Source of the DNA: Halochromatium salexigens
Lineage (GTDB): Bacteria; Pseudomonadota; Gammaproteobacteria; Chromatiales; Chromatiaceae
Reading direction: 5' to 3'
Assembly (NCBI RefSeq): GCF_016653295.1
Contig: NZ_NHSF01000013.1
Span: forward strand, 1 to 46,341
Length of the DNA stretch: 46,341 nucleotides
Under the pieces are notes generated by a model. That model searched no databases. It saw nothing but the letters and a program-made list of their open reading frames with translations, and was not told the origin of the DNA. A program made the position numbers and the translations under genes. The number at the start of each line of letters is the position of its first letter. Positions within the stretch are counted from its first letter, which is position 1. Positions 43,217 to 46,341 of this stretch are shown one piece after another.

Positions 43217-43780
43217 ATGCTGCGCAATCGCCACGACACCTACGGCCTCGTTGCCGTGATCTTGCATTGGCTGGTCGCGCTTGTCGTGGTCGGTCTCTTC
43301 GGTCTCGGGCTGTGGATGGTCGAGCTGACCTATTACGACGACTGGTACCGCCGCGCCCCGGCGATCCACAAAGGTGTCGGCGTACTGCTGTTCCTCACCG
43401 TGACGCTGCGTCTGGGCTGGCGTTTGCTCGGCCCGCGGCCGGCGCCCTTGGCAACGCACTCGCTGTGGGAACGGCGGATTGCCCGTGTCACCCATGCGCT
43501 GCTCTACGCGTTGCTGTTCGCGGTGATGCTGAGCGGCTATCTGATCTCGACCGCCGATGGGCGTCCGATCGATGTCTTTGGTCTGTTCAGCGTGCCGGCC
43601 CTGATCACCGACCTGCCGGATCAGGCCGACGTCGCCGGCGAGGTCCACCTGATCCTGGCCATCTCGCTGGTGTCCCTAGCTGGTATCCACGCCCTGGCCG
43701 CGCTCAAGCATCACCTGATCGATCGGGATCGCACCCTGCTGCGCATGCTGGGACGAGGATCAGCGTCCAAGGCGCGCTGA
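43217..43780 (+). CDS. Cytochrome b561 family protein
   Basis: A 187-residue inner-membrane dihaem cytochrome of the CybB type. Four helices carry the expected His: ILHWLVALVVVG, APAIHKGVGVLLF, THALLYALLFAVMLSGYL, and HLILAISLVSLAGIHALAAL. It passes electrons between quinol and periplasmic partners. The next genes on the strand encode a YceI protein and a Tat-exported protein; cytochrome b561 and YceI are often neighbours, and YceI can bind polyprenyl lipids or quinones. Intact. Confidence 0.88.
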   Translation: MLRNRHDTYGLVAVILHWLVALVVVGLFGLGLWMVELTYYDDWYRRAPAIHKGVGVLLFLTVTLRLGWRLLGPRPAPLATHSLWERRIARVTHALLYALLFAVMLSGYLISTADGRPIDVFGLFSVPALITDLPDQADVAGEVHLILAISLVSLAGIHALAALKHHLIDRDRTLLRMLGRGSASKAR

Positions 43781-43865
43781 TGCACCGCCAAACCGATCGG
43801 TTGCGACCACGCCTGTCCTCGCCAACCAATGATTCGCCTAACCCATGACCCACCGGAGACTGACC

Positions 43866-44465
43866 ATGCCCATGCCCATGCCAAAGACCCTGACCGCCCT
43901 GAGCCTGACCGCGGCGCTGTGGCTGCCCGCGATCGCCGCCGCCGAGGTCGAGGCGTACGTGATCGATACCGAGGGCGGGCATGCGTTCGTCCAGTTCCGC
44001 ATCCAGCATCTTGGCTACAGCTGGCTCTACGGGCGCTTCAACGACTTCGGCGGCGCCTTCAGCTATGACCCCGAGGACCCCGACAACGCCAGCATCGAGG
44101 TTGAGATCGAGACCGCAAGCCTGGACTCCAATCATGCCGAGCGTGACAAGCACCTGCGCGGAGACGACTTCCTGGATGTCGAGCGCTATCCGCAGGCAAC
44201 CTTCAAGAGCACCGCCGTCGATCTCGACGAGGATGGCACTGGCACCGTGACGGGCGACTTCAGCTTCCATGGTGTCACTCAGCCGATCACTCTCGAGGTG
44301 GAGCAGATCGGTGCCGGACCCGACCCCTGGGGCGGCTTCCGTCGCGGCTTTCAGGGCTCGACCCGCTTTGCGTTGAAGGAGTTCGGCATCGACTATGACC
44401 TGGGTCCCGCTTCGCAGGTGGTCGAGATCATCCTGTCGATCGAAGGCGTGCGCCAGGATGGCTAG
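43866..44465 (+). CDS. YceI-family periplasmic lipid-binding protein
   Basis: A 199-residue protein. The start ATG 43866 follows GGAG at 7 bases; it opens with a short MP repeat and a signal peptide (TALSLTAALWLPAIAAA). The mature lipocalin-like barrel has YVIDTEGGHAFVQFRIQHLG, SYDPEDPDNASIEVEI, HAERDKHLRGDDFLDVERYP and GDFSFHGVTQPITLEV, all classic YceI segments. YceI proteins bind isoprenoid or quinone lipids. It lies downstream of a cytochrome b561 and overlaps the next gene by 8 bases. Confidence 0.9.
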   Translation: MPMPMPKTLTALSLTAALWLPAIAAAEVEAYVIDTEGGHAFVQFRIQHLGYSWLYGRFNDFGGAFSYDPEDPDNASIEVEIETASLDSNHAERDKHLRGDDFLDVERYPQATFKSTAVDLDEDGTGTVTGDFSFHGVTQPITLEVEQIGAGPDPWGGFRRGFQGSTRFALKEFGIDYDLGPASQVVEIILSIEGVRQDG

Positions 44466-46065
44466 CGGCGACGTGATGATGCAGCCGAGAGCCGCGTTGG
44501 ATGAGACCCGCAGGGCGGCTGGCGATACGGGGCAATCGCTACCCATCACGCGCCGCCGCTTTTTGCTTGCAGCGGCCGCGGCGATGCCTGGGTGGCCGCC
44601 GGCGCTCACGGTCGCGCGCCCCGAGGAGGGGACGGCGCCTGAACTGCTCGACCTGCTGATCGAGACTGAGCGCGAGACCTTACTCGAAGCGCTGGTGACA
44701 CGGATCGTGGCTGGGCTGACCTATCCCGAGCTGCTGGGTGCCCTTGCTGACGCCGCAGCGCGCCAGGTCCGACCCTATCCGCACGTTGGCTTCAAATATC
44801 ACGCTTTCATGGTCCTGCATGCGGTCGACAGAACGACCAGACACAGCCCCTCCGAGGAGGCCTGGCTACCGATCCTCTGGGCGGCTGACGCCTTCAAGGG
44901 CGCTCAAGCCCAGGAACAGTCCCGAGGCGGCTGGGTGTTGCCCGGCGCCTCTGCAGCGCGCGAGTCCAGCCGGATCGGCCGCTCGGTACGACAGCATCCG
45001 GAACGGGCGCTGCACCAGGCACTTGACCAATGGGACGCTGAGGCCGCTGACGACGCGCTCCTAATCTTGCTACAGCAGCGCGCGCCGGAGCAGGTCCTGG
45101 AGGGGCTTTGGCGCTACGGGGCGCGCGATTTTCGCGCGATTGGTCACAAGGCGATCACGGTGGCGAACTGCGCGCGGCTGCTGCCAATGGTGTCGCGCGC
45201 GCGGGCCGAGCCAATGCTGCGCTCGCTGGTACTGGCGCTGCAGAATCACCGGGGCGAGCCCAATCCGGCGACCACGGCGCTCGCGGCTGATGCGCCCTGG
45301 CGCAACAACCAAGAGCGGATCAAGCGGTTTGAGCGGCCAATGACGCCTGACGCCGAGGCGACCGACGCCAACAACGCGGCGCTATCGCACGACCTGCTCG
45401 CGGTGCTGCGCGAAGGCTCGGCCGATGACGCCGGCGGCGCGCTCGCGGCGACACTCGCTCTGGGAGTCCCCGAGACCAGGCTCTGGACTGTCGTGTTCGC
45501 AGCCGCCGGCGAGCTGATGCTGCGCGATCCGGGAATCCTCGCGGTGCATGCCAACACCACCAGTGATGCGCTCTTCTTGGGCGCCAGACGGGCAGCTGAC
45601 AGCGACACCCGCACGCTGCTGCTCCTGCAGGCGGCCAGCTTCCTGCCGCTATTCCGTGATCTGATCGGTGGTGACGGCGATGCGCCGCAGCTCAGCCGCC
45701 TGGAGCCGGCGTCACCCATGGCCGGCGCCGCCGCCGATTCCGCCGAAGCGCTCGAGGCGGTCTTTGCCGCTCTGTCCGCATCGCGCCGCGAGGCCGTGCC
45801 CAAGGCGCTGGGCTATCTCGAGGCCGGCGGCTGCGAGCAGGCGTTCATGCGCCGTGCGCGGCATTACACGGTCGAGCGCAATCAGGGCGCTCATGACTAC
45901 AAGTTCACCGAGGCGGCGTTCCGCAATGCCGCGGCCATGCCCGAGCACTGGCGTCGGCGCTACCTGGCCGCATCAGTGCTCTACATGAACGGTCCCGATG
46001 ACAACCAAGATCCGGCGGTCACCAACGCGCGCCTGCTGCTCGCTGATGCCGGGGCCAGGCGCTGA
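44458..46065 (+). CDS. Tat-exported protein of unknown function, His-rich motifs
   Basis: A 535-residue protein; the start at 44458 overlaps the yceI stop. ATG 44476 is an alternative. A twin-arginine signal (ITRRRFLLAAAAAMPG) suggests folding with a cofactor before export. The mature part is an all-helical repeat-like protein with conserved-looking His motifs: HVGFKYHAFMVLHAV, DFRAIGHKAITVANCARLL, ILAVHANTTSDAL and GAHDYKFTEAAF. Text of this kind is seen in questin-oxidase-like and planctomycetal unknown proteins, but I cannot name the family firmly. With cytochrome b561 and YceI it may form a periplasmic redox unit. Confidence 0.65.
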   Translation: MASGDVMMQPRAALDETRRAAGDTGQSLPITRRRFLLAAAAAMPGWPPALTVARPEEGTAPELLDLLIETERETLLEALVTRIVAGLTYPELLGALADAAARQVRPYPHVGFKYHAFMVLHAVDRTTRHSPSEEAWLPILWAADAFKGAQAQEQSRGGWVLPGASAARESSRIGRSVRQHPERALHQALDQWDAEAADDALLILLQQRAPEQVLEGLWRYGARDFRAIGHKAITVANCARLLPMVSRARAEPMLRSLVLALQNHRGEPNPATTALAADAPWRNNQERIKRFERPMTPDAEATDANNAALSHDLLAVLREGSADDAGGALAATLALGVPETRLWTVVFAAAGELMLRDPGILAVHANTTSDALFLGARRAADSDTRTLLLLQAASFLPLFRDLIGGDGDAPQLSRLEPASPMAGAAADSAEALEAVFAALSASRREAVPKALGYLEAGGCEQAFMRRARHYTVERNQGAHDYKFTEAAFRNAAAMPEHWRRRYLAASVLYMNGPDDNQDPAVTNARLLLADAGARR

Positions 46066-46157
46066 GGCGGGCGCGAGCACTGCAAGAAAACGCGCGCCGC
46101 TCGGGTCTCAAAGGGACAAACGGATCAGATTCCCAACCCCGACCCCGAGGACCCCCG

Positions 46158-46341
46158 ATGCCGGCCGATATCGATCTCACCACCCGTGTCGAGCTCCCAC
46201 GCGCCGAGCTGCCCCAGGCCGAGCCCAGCGTCCTGGTGATCTTCGGTGCCAGTGGCGACCTGACCCGACGCAAGCTGATCCCGGCGCTGTTTCATCTCGC
46301 CGGCGAGGGCTGCCTGGCGCCGGAGCTGCAGATCATCGGCA
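46158..46341 (+). CDS. zwf: Glucose-6-phosphate 1-dehydrogenase, 5' part
   Basis: The frame runs off the right edge. ATG 46158 follows a GAGG site about 8 bases upstream. After a short leader, VLVIFGASGDLTRRKLIPALFHLA is the NADP-binding signature of glucose-6-phosphate dehydrogenase (GASGDLxxRK). Only 61 codons are visible. The enzyme opens the oxidative pentose phosphate pathway and supplies NADPH. Confidence 0.93.
   Translation, partial: MPADIDLTTRVELPRAELPQAEPSVLVIFGASGDLTRRKLIPALFHLAGEGCLAPELQIIG

Overview
The window looks like the chromosome of a GC-rich gammaproteobacterium. Protein style, the mix of redox genes, a PEP-CTERM protein and a glycoside-hydrolase/glycosyltransferase pair would fit a Chromatiales-type (purple sulfur) organism. 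No photosynthesis or sulfur-oxidation gene and no rRNA or tRNA is present, so this placement is inference.

The left third (about 1-13.8 kb) is a decay zone. It opens with three fragmentary insertion sequences, one carrying a 111-bp candidate MITE inserted in frame. It then holds broken or internally shortened genes: two flhC 3' fragments, a truncated flavodoxin, an FAD-oxidase/Fe-S remnant, a shortened HugZ-like gene, a CPBP protease fragment, a chrA pseudogene, a phoX gene without its 3' end, an unidentified gene with an early TGA, and a LOG-family gene without its catalytic loop. Apparently intact genes lie among them: a SOUL-type haem-binding protein, a Rieske protein, a winged-helix/4Fe-4S protein, a GNAT acetyltransferase and rsgA. 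The repair-like scars (in-frame internal deletions and a 45-bp copy of the rsgA 3' end) are the striking point.

From 14.1 to 18.2 kb there is a compact operon of three exported proteins: a substrate-binding domain fused to a VWA domain, a second paralogous substrate-binding protein, and a small helical protein of unknown family. There is no ABC permease or ATPase. This is the best candidate for an undescribed system. From 18.2 to 22.8 kb, a GH63-like hydrolase, an overlapping GT4 glycosyltransferase and an MBL-fold hydrolase lie between inverted copies of a DksA/TraR-type gene. One copy is intact and the other is cut off.

From 22.8 to 30.4 kb on the minus strand are a 2246-residue exported multidomain nuclease/5'-nucleotidase with an RTX-like C-terminus and a downstream PEP-CTERM protein, separated by a strong hairpin. 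After an AT-rich divergent intergenic region come two overlapping c-di-GMP genes (31.1-35.8 kb): an intact GGDEF-EAL enzyme and an EAL-CBS-GGDEF protein with degenerate active sites. A membrane GT39-type glycosyltransferase follows.

The right part (38.5-46.3 kb) holds envelope redox genes. These are an AhpC/TSA protein, a TlpA-like thioredoxin and an unknown exported Cys/His protein on the minus strand, an unknown cytoplasmic protein, a periplasmic MBL hydrolase with an unknown partner, and a cytochrome b561 - YceI - Tat-exported unknown protein run on the plus strand. The window ends inside zwf (glucose-6-phosphate dehydrogenase).
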